DNA from: CAVVIO01 sp963748095
Lineage (GTDB): Bacteria > Bacteroidota > Bacteroidia > Bacteroidales > UBA10428
Length of the DNA: 45,992 bases
NCBI GenBank assembly: GCA_963748095.1
Contig: CAVVIO010000101.1
Location: forward strand, 1-45,992
Direction: 5' to 3'
Shown one piece after another: positions 1-9,308 of this stretch. The notes below the pieces were generated by a model. The model was not told the origin of the DNA. It ran no database searches and worked only from the letters and a program-made list of their open reading frames with translations. Position 1 is the stretch's first letter, and each line of letters opens with the position of its first letter. The position numbers were made by a program, and so were the translations under genes.

Positions 1-2
1 AA

Positions 3-167
3 TGGCAACTAAAGAATATGATCAACAACAATTTCAAAAACTTCTCCATCCTGGTTAACGATATTGATGTAAAAAGGGAAGCCTATAAATATGGTTACGA
101 CAGTAAGTATTATCACCAGGAGAAACGCTCGCTTTTAAAAAGAATTTTTGGAAAAAAGGCATCTTAA
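3..167 (+). CDS. C-terminal tail of a Wzc/CapB-like exopolysaccharide tyrosine kinase (partial)
   Basis: An open frame enters from the left edge and ends at TAA 165-167. Its last residues read FSILVNDID, then a Lys/Tyr/Gly-rich stretch (YKYGYDSKYYHQ) and a basic end (KRIFGKK). This resembles the C-terminus of Bacteroidota polysaccharide-export tyrosine autokinases, where a last beta-strand with VLND is followed by a Tyr-rich tail that is autophosphorylated. The kinase core lies outside the window, so the family call rests on the tail alone. The next gene begins 11 bases downstream, which suggests one operon, and its surface-polysaccharide flavour agrees. Confidence 0.5.
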   Translation, partial: WQLKNMINNNFKNFSILVNDIDVKREAYKYGYDSKYYHQEKRSLLKRIFGKKAS

Positions 168-178
168 ACAGTCTTGCT

Positions 179-1165
179 TTGAAAATCTGGAAATTATTTA
201 TCTTATTCGTACTGTTGTGTTCAGGACTGTATATCTTTATAACACACTTCTTATATTCTGTGCTTATAAAAAATCACAAGGTCGATTCAAAAACTGCTGT
301 AATTGAAAGCTGGATACCTTATTATGCTTACCAGGAATTTGCCGACAAATACCATCAAAATAATTATTCTATGATCATAACAACCGGTAATTCATGTCCA
401 AAAGATTTTTTTTATGGAATGAACGGCTACCTGGTTTTTAATTTATCTGATCGTCTGAAGAATATACAGCAAGACAGCATACAATCTATTTTAGTAGATG
501 CATATGGTACCAGAGTCCTTGATAAATTTGCCCATTTTAATCTTTATGTGAACGATTCATTAATTGGAAGCACTTATACAAATGATACACTTACAAAATA
601 TTCATTTACTTATCACTCTAAGAAAAAGATAAATACAATCACAGTGCAATTTGATAATGACAGAAGGTATCATAAAAAAGACCGTGATCTGTTTGTAAAA
701 TCTATTGAATTTAATAATAAGGTTATTCCGGCATATAGTAAAGGAGTAACTTTTTATTGCCTGAACCTTAAAAAACCACTATATATAAGATACCTGGATG
801 CTACCTATCCGTTAGAGGCAAAAAATACATTGATTGCACTTGGAATTCCCGGAAATATAATATTTCCTGTGCATTCCAGCTACAAGCATAAAATATCCAG
901 AACTTTTACAAATGCAAAGGATGTGAAAAAATGGATTGAAAAGAAATCAATTACCATATCCGGTTTCAATTTATTCACAATGGATTTTCATTCCAGACGG
1001 ACCTGGATTTCATATAAAAGAGAATTCGGAAAAAATTACAATATCGGAGTTATACCTTGTTCTGACAAAGAAATTAAAAAATCTGACTGGTGGAAATCAC
1101 ACCTGGATAGAAAATTGGTAATACGTGAATTTGTTACTTTAATTTCTGCATATCTTATCATCTAA
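179..1165 (+). CDS. YdcF/DUF218-like membrane-anchored protein with inserted carbohydrate-binding-like module
   Basis: The protein has 328 residues, with TTG as the most plausible start (no in-frame ATG before the membrane segment). Residues 4-30 form one transmembrane helix. The segment around 40-75 (AVIESWIP, then SMIITTG) and the C-terminal half (ALGIP, SRTFTNAKDVKKWIE, DFHSRRTWISYKREFG) match the pattern of DUF218/YdcF-like proteins. Between them, about residues 95-190, lies an insert with the signature of the Ca-dependent xylan-binding module (CBM60-like): ITVQFDND, DRDLFVKSIEFN. It follows an exopolysaccharide kinase tail, so a role in surface polysaccharide assembly or length control is likely but not shown. 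The enzymatic activity of the family is not established. Confidence 0.6.
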   Translation: MKIWKLFILFVLLCSGLYIFITHFLYSVLIKNHKVDSKTAVIESWIPYYAYQEFADKYHQNNYSMIITTGNSCPKDFFYGMNGYLVFNLSDRLKNIQQDSIQSILVDAYGTRVLDKFAHFNLYVNDSLIGSTYTNDTLTKYSFTYHSKKKINTITVQFDNDRRYHKKDRDLFVKSIEFNNKVIPAYSKGVTFYCLNLKKPLYIRYLDATYPLEAKNTLIALGIPGNIIFPVHSSYKHKISRTFTNAKDVKKWIEKKSITISGFNLFTMDFHSRRTWISYKREFGKNYNIGVIPCSDKEIKKSDWWKSHLDRKLVIREFVTLISAYLII

Positions 1166-1177
1166 TTATTTTCCTGT

Positions 1178-1876
1178 TCAACGTCCTCTCCCCGGAATTC
1201 CCGGGTACAATTCATCCACCCGGTCACTCGAATAATATTTTTTTGAATGAATATCCATAATTGTCAGCGCTCCCCCCGGCCAGCCTGCTCCGGTATCCAT
1301 CATGTAGATCTCGCCAATTTTCAACGGTCGGGTAATCCCGTAATTAATTGTTGGGGTATGGCCGATATACACTTCATCATACGGTGTCAGGTGTGTTTCA
1401 TTCCGGTCATAATAATTTTTTAAAGCTGTTTTTAACAAGGTGCGATCCCATAGAAACGTTTCCTTCCCCTGTTTTTCTATATCCAGTTGAGGATTAAACC
1501 CGCCATGAGTAAACAACCTGTTTTCAAGAATATAATATAATTTAGCCGATTGCAGGAATTGGATATGCTGTACAGGAACATCCTTGTTATAACTTTTTAT
1601 GGTAGCATTTCCTCCCTGCCCTATCCAGATATCGGGAGCTTCCCCGGTTTCAAACCACTTCAGGGCCCAGTCATCGTGATTTCCCAATATGTATACCAGG
1701 TTCTTAACTTTCAGCAACTCATCAATCGCCTTGTTCACTTCCGGCCAGCCATCGCATACATCTCCAAGACAAATTAACTGATCATTGTTGTAATCTAATT
1801 CGGCCTGTTCGAAACATTGCATCAATGCCCGGTATGCCCCGTGTATATCTCCTATGACAAATGTTCGTTTATCCAT
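1178..1876 (-). CDS. PP2A-like metallophosphoesterase
   Basis: This is a cytosolic phosphatase of the calcineurin-like/PPP family, about 232 residues, the usual size for bacterial PrpA/Ap4A-hydrolase-like enzymes. The metal-binding blocks appear in order: GDIHG near the N-terminus, GDVCDGWP, GNHDDW, HGGF and GHTPT. These supply the Asp, His and Asn ligands of a two-metal site. The ATG at 1876 is preferred over an upstream in-frame TTG because it places the first beta-strand (RTFVIGDIHG) directly after the start. The gene is convergent with the polysaccharide gene, 12 bases away. The substrate, phosphoprotein or dinucleotide, cannot be told from sequence. Confidence 0.85.
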   Translation of the reverse strand: MDKRTFVIGDIHGAYRALMQCFEQAELDYNNDQLICLGDVCDGWPEVNKAIDELLKVKNLVYILGNHDDWALKWFETGEAPDIWIGQGGNATIKSYNKDVPVQHIQFLQSAKLYYILENRLFTHGGFNPQLDIEKQGKETFLWDRTLLKTALKNYYDRNETHLTPYDEVYIGHTPTINYGITRPLKIGEIYMMDTGAGWPGGALTIMDIHSKKYYSSDRVDELYPGIPGRGR

Positions 1877-2095
1877 AATTGATAATTTCTTTGTCAACAG
1901 TTTCGATTACATCTCAAAGGTAGGCAATTACTGTCAAAAACTCAACGAGGGATGGATTATATCCTGCAAAACAGGATGGATCAAAACAGGAATGGACGGA
2001 TGCAGGATATCCTGAAAGAAAAAACAAACCCGCTCTTTCACTGGTTATATAACCAGGCTCAAATTCTTTTAAGTTCACTACATTTTTACAATGAA

Positions 2096-3118
2096 CTACC
2101 TCGATCGTATCTCTCTCCTCATGAATGATCTGTAAGACAATACAAAGCACAATATGGTTGTAGCAATAAGCCCTGTAACCTGCGGCCATACCAGTAAAAT
2201 ACTTTGTCCGAGAGGCAAAGGACCGGGAATAGCTCCAATGATCTGTTGTGTTGTTAAAGGTCCGAGACTGCGAACCGATGGCACTAATAAGGTAGTTGTT
2301 GCTTCACTAAATAATTGATTGGGCAATATTTGCAATAATCCCAACCTGAATTTTGCCAGTAGAAACATCTGATGATCTGTTGCCATTCCTCCGGGAGTAA
2401 TACCCTTCATTATCAGATTAACAATTAATGGATAAAAAACAGTAAAGAACAACCACAATGCTATTCCTGCAAGTGCCGATGTAGCTGGTTGCCGGAACAA
2501 CACAGAGAACAGAATTGACAAATTCAACCAAAAAGCCACATACAATATACTGAGCAAAATAAAGAAAATGATGCGCATAAATTCTTCTGCCGTGGGTGGA
2601 ATACCAATAGAAATAAGTCCAAACCCTATAACCAGAAAACCAAGTGCGAAAAGCATCACGCTGATGACTATAAGTGATGACACAAACTTGGCATTAATTA
2701 CATAATCACGATGAATAGGCTGTGACAGAATACGGCTGAGTGTTCCTTTATTTTGTTCCGAGTTTACTGCATCGAATCCAAGTCCGATACCCAATAATGG
2801 ACCAAGGAAACTGATAAAAACCATGAAAGACGGTAAGGTTCCGTCAGTAACGGTAAAAAGCTTCAGAAAAAAGAACGTTCCTTTCGGATCATTTGGGTTT
2901 ATGGCTTTTCCAATATCAGACAGGGCAGTATACATCGACCCAAGGCATGTCAGTGCTATAATGATTATCAGAATAACAAAGCGCCAGCTTCTGACCTGGT
3001 CGGAAATTTCTTTTTGTACAATTACGCGGAAAGGATGGTATACTCTGTCAGCCTTATCGAAACCAAGAAACTGCCTGATTACTGAAAATACTGATGCCTT
3101 TTTTAATGTATTATCCAT
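2096..3118 (-). CDS. ABC-2 type transporter permease
   Basis: A polytopic membrane protein of about 340 residues with roughly six hydrophobic segments. It starts with a cytosolic stretch ending VIVQKEISDQVRSWRF, a typical ABC-2 permease opening (the EISDQVRSWRF block precedes TM1). Other typical blocks are GFDAVNSEQNKGTLSRILSQPIHRDYVI in the loop after TM2. The chosen ATG at 3118 overlaps the stop of the upstream ATPase by 8 bases (ATGGATAA), so translation is probably coupled. An upstream in-frame start at 3160 would run deep into the ATPase gene and is less likely. The permease forms an exporter with the ATPase and the NEW3 protein; its substrate is unknown. Confidence 0.9.
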   Translation of the reverse strand: MDNTLKKASVFSVIRQFLGFDKADRVYHPFRVIVQKEISDQVRSWRFVILIIIIALTCLGSMYTALSDIGKAINPNDPKGTFFFLKLFTVTDGTLPSFMVFISFLGPLLGIGLGFDAVNSEQNKGTLSRILSQPIHRDYVINAKFVSSLIVISVMLFALGFLVIGFGLISIGIPPTAEEFMRIIFFILLSILYVAFWLNLSILFSVLFRQPATSALAGIALWLFFTVFYPLIVNLIMKGITPGGMATDHQMFLLAKFRLGLLQILPNQLFSEATTTLLVPSVRSLGPLTTQQIIGAIPGPLPLGQSILLVWPQVTGLIATTILCFVLSYRSFMRREIRSR

Positions 3119-4091
3119 GATTTTCACCTCCTCCTTCAAAATAGCGGTAATAAATATCATCCAGTCCGTGTTCTTTCTTGTTGAGCGATTTCAGATCTGC
3201 TCCCGACTCAACAACTACCCTGGCAATATCGGAAGACAAATCACGGGAGCATTCGATATAAAATAAATCTTTAACAATAGATACAGATTTAACACCGTCA
3301 ACCGGCTTGAGCAGTTTTGTCAACCAATCGGACGGATTCTGCTTTGGGGCAGTTTTTAAACCTCCTAATGAAATACCTGCTTCAATAACATAGGGACTAT
3401 TGCTGAATAATTTTTCGGAAAGTGTATGTATATCACCTTCAGCCAGCAACCTGCCATTTACAAATAATCCTACCCGATCGCATACTTTTTGTACCTGATG
3501 CAGTAAATGTGATGAAAAAAGTACGGTAAGCCCTTCTTCTTTACTTAATTCCACAATCAGTTCAAGAAATTCACGAACACCTTTCGGGTCAATTCCCGAT
3601 GTAGGTTCATCAAGAATGATAACTTCCGGATCTTTTATCAGTACATCAGCCAGTCCCAGTCGCTGGCGCATTCCCCGTGAAAATTTTCCGGCTTTCTTAC
3701 TATCAATATCAGATAAGTCTACACGTTTCAGTAATTTTTCAGCTCTCTGTCTGGCCAATCTATCAGGAATACCATTCAAACGGGCAGTATACATTAGGTT
3801 CTCTAATCCTGTAAGGTCATCATAAAAACCAACATCTTCCGGCAAATAACCTACTTTTCTTTTCACTTCTACCGGGTTAGTGGTAGAATCAATATCGCAG
3901 ACTTTGACCGATCCGGATGTCGGATCTGTTAGTCCGATCATCATGAGGATGGTTGTGGATTTACCGGCGCCGTTTGGCCCAAGAAGTCCGAAAACCTCAC
4001 CCTTTCTGACTGTCAGACTCAGATGGTCGACTGCTGTAAAAGACCCGTATTTTTTGGTAAGGTCAACCAGTTCGATACTATTTTCTGCCAC
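3111..4091 (-). CDS. ABC transporter ATP-binding protein
   Basis: A 326-residue ATPase with GPNGAGKST (Walker A, about residue 37), the signature FSRGMRQRLGLA, Walker B VIILDEPTSGID and the switch HLL region. The C-terminal extension of about 90 residues is typical of ABC-2 exporters of the CcmA/NatA type. The start is GTG at 4091, three bases after the stop of the upstream NEW3 gene and behind a GGAGG at 4098-4102. It energises the permease encoded by the overlapping next gene. Confidence 0.93.
   Translation of the reverse strand: MAENSIELVDLTKKYGSFTAVDHLSLTVRKGEVFGLLGPNGAGKSTTILMMIGLTDPTSGSVKVCDIDSTTNPVEVKRKVGYLPEDVGFYDDLTGLENLMYTARLNGIPDRLARQRAEKLLKRVDLSDIDSKKAGKFSRGMRQRLGLADVLIKDPEVIILDEPTSGIDPKGVREFLELIVELSKEEGLTVLFSSHLLHQVQKVCDRVGLFVNGRLLAEGDIHTLSEKLFSNSPYVIEAGISLGGLKTAPKQNPSDWLTKLLKPVDGVKSVSIVKDLFYIECSRDLSSDIARVVVESGADLKSLNKKEHGLDDIYYRYFEGGGENHG
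3124..3134 (-). promoter_or_regulatory. strong ribosome binding site of the ABC permease gene
   Basis: Read on the minus strand this is GGAGGAGGTGA, five bases before the ATG at 3118 and inside the 3' end of the ATPase gene, where it encodes EGGGE. It supports the 3118 start. Similar strong sites precede the ATPase (GGAGG at 4098-4102) and the NEW3 gene (GGAGGA near 5254-5260). Confidence 0.7.
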
Positions 4092-4094
4092 GGT

Positions 4095-5246
4095 TTACCT
4101 CCTTCCATATTTACGAAACAGATAATATATACTTCCAACAGCAATTAATATAATAAGTACACCGACCCATCCCCACAACATGGGTGTTTCCACTGAAATT
4201 CTGAAAGTAACATCGGAAGATGTTTCCGGTGTTTTTGCAAAGAGCTTGGTTTCATAATCACCCGGAATCGCTTTTTTACTGGCTTTTATAGTGGCAAAAA
4301 CATTGGTGGAAACACCTGATTGAAGCTGATCGATTTTTTTCGGATCGAACGTTACATCCCATTTGACGGGAGCACTAAAACTTAGGTTTATATCTTTAAG
4401 TTCGGCAGACCCTGTATTTCGGACAAGAAGTTTTACCCGCTTCTCCTTACCTGCAGTAATATCCGTACTTATTAAACCGGTAGGTGTTGTTAGTTCCATT
4501 TTATAGGTACCTGTTATTACAGCCTCCAGTTCCAGGTTTGCAGATGTTGCATCTGTCGAGGCACTCACAGGTATTTTATAAGTTCCTGCTTTAACTTCTT
4601 CGGGCGGTTTTATACTTATGGTAATATTGGAACTTCCATTAGGATCGATATCAACTGAAGTCACGTCTTTATAATTAGCCTTAAAAGTAACTTCCCATCC
4701 CCTTGGGGCTTCAGATCTGAGTGCATATAACTGTTTATCTGCAGTACGATTCTTTAAACTGGCACTGAAAGTAAAAGTCGATTTTGAGTTCCCTTCCATG
4801 TTTGCCTGGTTTGTGGTAAATTCCGTTTTGAAGGTGCCCTGTTTAGTAACTATAACAACTAATGGAAGTGAAGATAAACCCGGCGCTTCAATTTTAAACC
4901 TGTAGGTCCCTTTGTTGATCTTTAAAGGCACATTTACTTTGAGAGTAAGCGTTTTCTTTTCTCCCGGAAGTATGGAAATTTTTTTAATATCCCAGCCTCC
5001 CGATTTCATTGAATAATCCCAGTCACGTGGCATCCCGGTTATGGAGATGTTAACATTGCGGACTTCACTGCTTTTGTTGATCACATCGATGGAATAATTA
5101 ATGGATTCTCCCGGCGGAACTGAAATTTCGGTATAGGGTGTATATAAGGTTACACCACCGGCTGCAGAAGCATTTTGATTAGAAAGGAATATTATCCCTA
5201 CTAATGAGGATAAAAACAGATTTAACCATTTTGCGTGAGTTGACAT
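4095..5246 (-). CDS. NEW3-domain (COG1470-like) secreted, membrane-anchored protein
   Basis: About 383 residues with a signal peptide (LNLFLSSLVGIIFLSNQNASA), three tandem beta-sandwich repeats of NEW3/alpha-galactosidase-associated type, and a C-terminal transmembrane helix (WGWVGVLIILIAVGSIYYLF) followed by basic residues. The repeated pattern is PPGESINYSIDVINKS / PRDWDYS / LPGEKKTLTLKVNVP, seen again as PRGWEVTF and KDINLSFSAP. The ATG at 5246 has a close GGAGGA; an upstream in-frame start would place residues before the signal peptide. Genes for NEW3 proteins are often found before an ABC-2 ATPase and permease, as here, so it is probably the extracytoplasmic partner of this exporter. Its ligand is unknown. 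Confidence 0.8.
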   Translation of the reverse strand: MSTHAKWLNLFLSSLVGIIFLSNQNASAAGGVTLYTPYTEISVPPGESINYSIDVINKSSEVRNVNISITGMPRDWDYSMKSGGWDIKKISILPGEKKTLTLKVNVPLKINKGTYRFKIEAPGLSSLPLVVIVTKQGTFKTEFTTNQANMEGNSKSTFTFSASLKNRTADKQLYALRSEAPRGWEVTFKANYKDVTSVDIDPNGSSNITISIKPPEEVKAGTYKIPVSASTDATSANLELEAVITGTYKMELTTPTGLISTDITAGKEKRVKLLVRNTGSAELKDINLSFSAPVKWDVTFDPKKIDQLQSGVSTNVFATIKASKKAIPGDYETKLFAKTPETSSDVTFRISVETPMLWGWVGVLIILIAVGSIYYLFRKYGRR

Positions 5247-5640
5247 AAAAAAATCCTCCTTTTTTAAAGTGATTATAAGATCGGGAAGCAAATTTAAAAT
5301 TTGAACGGAATCAAAAAAATCACTTCATCTGTTATGTAGGACCCACACCCTGTTTTAAGGCACTGAATCTCTCTAATTATAAAGAATTTAGGGGGTTACT
5401 GTTAAAATATCACAAAAAATCTTAAAAAAACTTAAACGCAGGAAAGAAGACATATTCGTTTCAAAAATCTGCTGTTAACGGAACTGTCATTAGACTTGGT
5501 AATAATTATAAAGCAGAAAAGAAATTTCGTTCCGCATTATTGGAAATATTTTCATTTCGATATTAAACATCTGATAATGTTTGTAATATATTAAATTAAA
5601 TTCCTTTTAATTATAAACTATTTTGTAATTTGTTTTCCAA
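5247..5640. other. intergenic region between divergent NEW3 operon and TPR-CHAT gene
   Basis: About 390 AT-rich bases separating two divergent transcription units, so it should hold both promoters. I see no RNA gene, clear palindrome or terminator and no convincing small coding sequence. Confidence 0.4.
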
Positions 5641-8600
5641 ATGTATAAGACCAAACTTGTTACTATGAAAATTAGCCTTAAAAACCATTCTTTTCTTCCG
5701 GTAATATTACTACTTAGTTGCAACCTGACCAATGCCACAACCTTTGCTATCAGGGACACATTAAAAGCCGGTATCTATACAAAGAAAGCAAAACAACTTA
5801 CCGATTCTTCTAAGTACGATAGTTCGGCATATTATTACCGGTTAGCTGCACATGAATTTAAAAAAGCGAAACAGTGGGAAAAATATTTCAGTTGCAGTAA
5901 TAACAGTATCACTGCAGCAAGAAAAACAGGTCAGTCGGAAAATTTAACTGAAGAAGCTTTCAATACCCTTACTGAATCGATAAAGAAATTTGGTGAAGAT
6001 CATAAAATTACCGGTGATTGTTACAATATACTGGGGAACATATATTCTGACATGCATGAAAGTGATACGGCCATGTATTATTTCAGAAAAGCACTTGAAA
6101 ATTGGATAACCTCATCTGATAGCTCCGGGGAAAATATTGCTATTGGATATAAAAATATTGCTGTCATTTATATCGAAAAAGGCCAATACGATTCCGGTAC
6201 TGTTTATATCCGTAAGAGTCTCGAAATTTTTACTAAGCTTTTCGGAGAATATCATGAAAAAGTGGCCGGATGTTATAACAGTCTTGGAATTATCGCTTAT
6301 CATTTGGGTGAAGTGGATAGTTGTGAGAAATTTTTTTCAAAATCGGCTGAAATTAAAGAACAAGTATATGGACCAGATCATCCTTCAACAGCAGAAGCAT
6401 ATAACAATCTTGCTTCATTTTATCAAATGACAGGTAATTATCCAAAGGCACTTGAACTACACCTCAAAGCGTATACTATCAGATTGAAAAAATTCGGTTT
6501 AAAACATTCCATGACGGCTCTAAGCCTGAATAATCTGGGTAATGTTTATCATTCATTGGGCGAAATTGAAAAATCTCTTGATTATCATTTAAAGGCTCTT
6601 GAAATCAGACAGGCAATTTTTGATTCGTTAAATGCCGATATATGTATGAGTTACACCAACCTGGGGGTTTTGTACCGTGACATGGGCGTATATCAGAAAT
6701 CTCTTGATTATTTCCAGAAAGCCCTTCAAATACAGATCTTAAGGTTCGGCCTTGACAATCCGTATACAGCGAATGCCTATAATAATATGGGGGCAATTTA
6801 TGCCAGTATGGGAAATTATAATAAAAGTCTTGATTACCTGAAAGAAGCGCTTGAACTAAGAAGAAAAAAAGGGGAATTTACTCCATATGTGGCTGGCAGT
6901 TATAACAATATAGGTGCTATTTACAAATACAAAGGGGACTACGAACTGGCCCTTGCCTATTACAACAGAAGCATTCAGATTAAAAAACAACTTTTCGGAG
7001 AAACTCATCCCGAAATAGCATCTACAATCGATAATATTGGGGAAATTATGCTCATTAAAGATAATCCTGATTCTGCAAGAGCCTGTTTTGAAAAATCACT
7101 GGCGATGCAGAAGCAGATTTATGGCGAAGACAATCCGGAACTTGCATCTGCATACATAAACCTTGGCGCAACTTTTTCTAAACTCGGCAACCTTGATGAG
7201 GAGTACAATTGTTACTTAACCGGTCTGGATCTGACTCTCAGAAATTACGACACCATCAATGAGTGGACCTCCGATTTCTATGGAAATATATCTACAAATT
7301 TACTTGAAAGAGGATTTCCGGACTCGGCACTTTTTTACCAGAGAAAATCAATCGATATCGCAAATAAAATTTATTTATCAAAACATCCCAACTTGTCGAT
7401 TTCATACAGGTCACTTGCAGAGATTTTTGAAAAACTAGACAATCTGGATTCTGCCAGGTATTATTATAACAAAGCATTACAGGTTAATTACAACACGAAC
7501 CTTGACCTGAAAAATCCTGACATTAATGATATTCTTGATGAAGAAGAATTTATACAAGACTTATTAAATCTTACTTCTATTGATTATAAATTATGGTATA
7601 AACTAAATGAACCTGATTATCTGAATGAAATTGTTACCTGTTTCGGGAGTGTTCAATATATCGTGACCGATGTTTTATCTGATTTTACAATTGAAGAAAC
7701 TAAAATCAACCTTGTTAACCTGATATCAGAAAAATCACATATTGCAGTTGATGCAGCATATCAGCTTTACAAACAAACAGGCAATACTGCTTATAGAAAC
7801 AAAACATTTGGATTCTCAGAACTTACAAAAGCTGCTGTATTACAGAACGTAATTTATAAATGCGACGCGGAAGTTCAATCGGATATTCCGGACGATCTGC
7901 TACAGGATAAAAAATCCACTTCAGGGTATATGGATTATTTAGGTGCCAAGTTAATGAAATACAATTATGAAGATGATCTGCAAAAACAATCGGATGAAAG
8001 AAAAAAAGACAGTTTGGTTATGCGACTAAAGGATATCCGGGATGAAATTGATCAAAAACTTATAGATAATAATATTGTTTATTATCCAAATTATGGAAGT
8101 TTATTGCCGGGAATAAAAAACAAACTCAGGGATGAAGAAATTATTCTCAGCTATTTTCTGACCGATTCATCCGTTTTTTGTTTTGCTATTACCTCAGATA
8201 CGGTGGAGATAAGTAAAACTCCCTTGAATACCAATATGAATGAATTGGTACATCATTATCTTGCCTCACTTAAAAAATTTGAATCAGAAAATTATATAGC
8301 CAATAGCAATATACTTTACAAACTTCTGATTAAACCCAATACTGCTTTTCTCAAAGGGAAAAAAAGTATAAACATTATTCCGGATAAATACTTACTATTT
8401 CTTCCTTTCGAGACACTGGTGGAAACTGGGGAAACTCAAGTTGATATTAACGATTTTCAAAATCTGAAATATCTGATTACGAATTATGAGATCAGTTATC
8501 ATTTTAATTTAGGGCTGTGGCTAAAAGAAAAAGAAACTGACAAAAAATGTCCGGTTAGTTTTTTGGGATTTGCACCGGTGTTTTCCGAAAAGAATGGTGA

Positions 8601-9288
8601 AGTCCCCGCGGCCACTTCCGTGCAACCTGTTTTGGCGGAAATAAAAAGCAAGGAACTGCTTCGGTCTGTCTCTCTCGATGGGAATAATTTTAATGAACTT
8701 CCTTACACAAAACAGGAAATTGACACTTTAAAAAATCTCTTCGAAACAAAAGGATATCATTCAAAAACATTCCTTTTTCAGGATGCTTCCGAGAAAAATT
8801 TCAGAAATGAAGCACATAATTTCAGATTTATACACATTGCCAGCCACGGAATAGTAGATAATAAAAATGCTGAATTAACCGGACTTGTATTCGCCCCTCC
8901 TGTTGACAATCGAAATACCACTTTTTTGAATGATTCGGTCGATATGAATAATGGAATTTTATATGCACATGAACTATACAATATGAATATTAATGCAGAT
9001 TTGGTTGTGTTAAGCGCATGTGAAACCGGGCTGGGTAAATTCGAGAAAGGTGAAGGCATACTCGGTTTAACAAGAGGTTTTCTGTATGCCGGCGTACCAA
9101 ATATTGTTTATTCTTTCTGGAAAGTGGATGATAAAAGCACCATGCAATTTATGACCTCTTTTTATAAAAAAATTCTTGATAATAAATCGTATAGTGTAGC
9201 CCTGCGGGAAACAAAACTTGAAATGATCAAAAACAGTAATACAGCTTATCCATTGTTTTGGGGAAGCTTTGCTCTAATTGGAAACTGA
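5641..9288 (+). CDS. TPR-repeat CHAT-domain (caspase-like) protein, exported
   Basis: A 1215-residue protein. An N-terminal hydrophobic segment (LPVILLLSCNLTNATTFA) indicates export and possibly lipidation at the Cys; the second Met (base 5665) is the better start for that signal. Residues of about 50-620 are TPRs, most at a 42-residue spacing as in kinesin-light-chain-type TPR_10/12 (motif NNLGxxYxxxGxYxKSLDYxxKALEI). A helical linker follows. The C-terminal 300 residues are a CHAT peptidase fold with HIASHG (His1069) and LSACETG (Cys1127) as the catalytic dyad, and the FEKGEGILGLTRGFLYAG block. It ends 20 bases from the convergent anti-sigma gene. TPRs probably sense partners and the CHAT domain cleaves a target; the substrate is unknown. 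Confidence 0.92.
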   Translation: MYKTKLVTMKISLKNHSFLPVILLLSCNLTNATTFAIRDTLKAGIYTKKAKQLTDSSKYDSSAYYYRLAAHEFKKAKQWEKYFSCSNNSITAARKTGQSENLTEEAFNTLTESIKKFGEDHKITGDCYNILGNIYSDMHESDTAMYYFRKALENWITSSDSSGENIAIGYKNIAVIYIEKGQYDSGTVYIRKSLEIFTKLFGEYHEKVAGCYNSLGIIAYHLGEVDSCEKFFSKSAEIKEQVYGPDHPSTAEAYNNLASFYQMTGNYPKALELHLKAYTIRLKKFGLKHSMTALSLNNLGNVYHSLGEIEKSLDYHLKALEIRQAIFDSLNADICMSYTNLGVLYRDMGVYQKSLDYFQKALQIQILRFGLDNPYTANAYNNMGAIYASMGNYNKSLDYLKEALELRRKKGEFTPYVAGSYNNIGAIYKYKGDYELALAYYNRSIQIKKQLFGETHPEIASTIDNIGEIMLIKDNPDSARACFEKSLAMQKQIYGEDNPELASAYINLGATFSKLGNLDEEYNCYLTGLDLTLRNYDTINEWTSDFYGNISTNLLERGFPDSALFYQRKSIDIANKIYLSKHPNLSISYRSLAEIFEKLDNLDSARYYYNKALQVNYNTNLDLKNPDINDILDEEEFIQDLLNLTSIDYKLWYKLNEPDYLNEIVTCFGSVQYIVTDVLSDFTIEETKINLVNLISEKSHIAVDAAYQLYKQTGNTAYRNKTFGFSELTKAAVLQNVIYKCDAEVQSDIPDDLLQDKKSTSGYMDYLGAKLMKYNYEDDLQKQSDERKKDSLVMRLKDIRDEIDQKLIDNNIVYYPNYGSLLPGIKNKLRDEEIILSYFLTDSSVFCFAITSDTVEISKTPLNTNMNELVHHYLASLKKFESENYIANSNILYKLLIKPNTAFLKGKKSINIIPDKYLLFLPFETLVETGETQVDINDFQNLKYLITNYEISYHFNLGLWLKEKETDKKCPVSFLGFAPVFSEKNGEVPAATSVQPVLAEIKSKELLRSVSLDGNNFNELPYTKQEIDTLKNLFETKGYHSKTFLFQDASEKNFRNEAHNFRFIHIASHGIVDNKNAELTGLVFAPPVDNRNTTFLNDSVDMNNGILYAHELYNMNINADLVVLSACETGLGKFEKGEGILGLTRGFLYAGVPNIVYSFWKVDDKSTMQFMTSFYKKILDNKSYSVALRETKLEMIKNSNTAYPLFWGSFALIGN

Positions 9289-9308
9289 TTGGAATAGCTT
9301 ATGAAAAT

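Noticed and set aside
1914..2189. A 91-codon frame on the minus strand
   Set aside because: It overlaps the ABC permease gene in another frame and has no domain.
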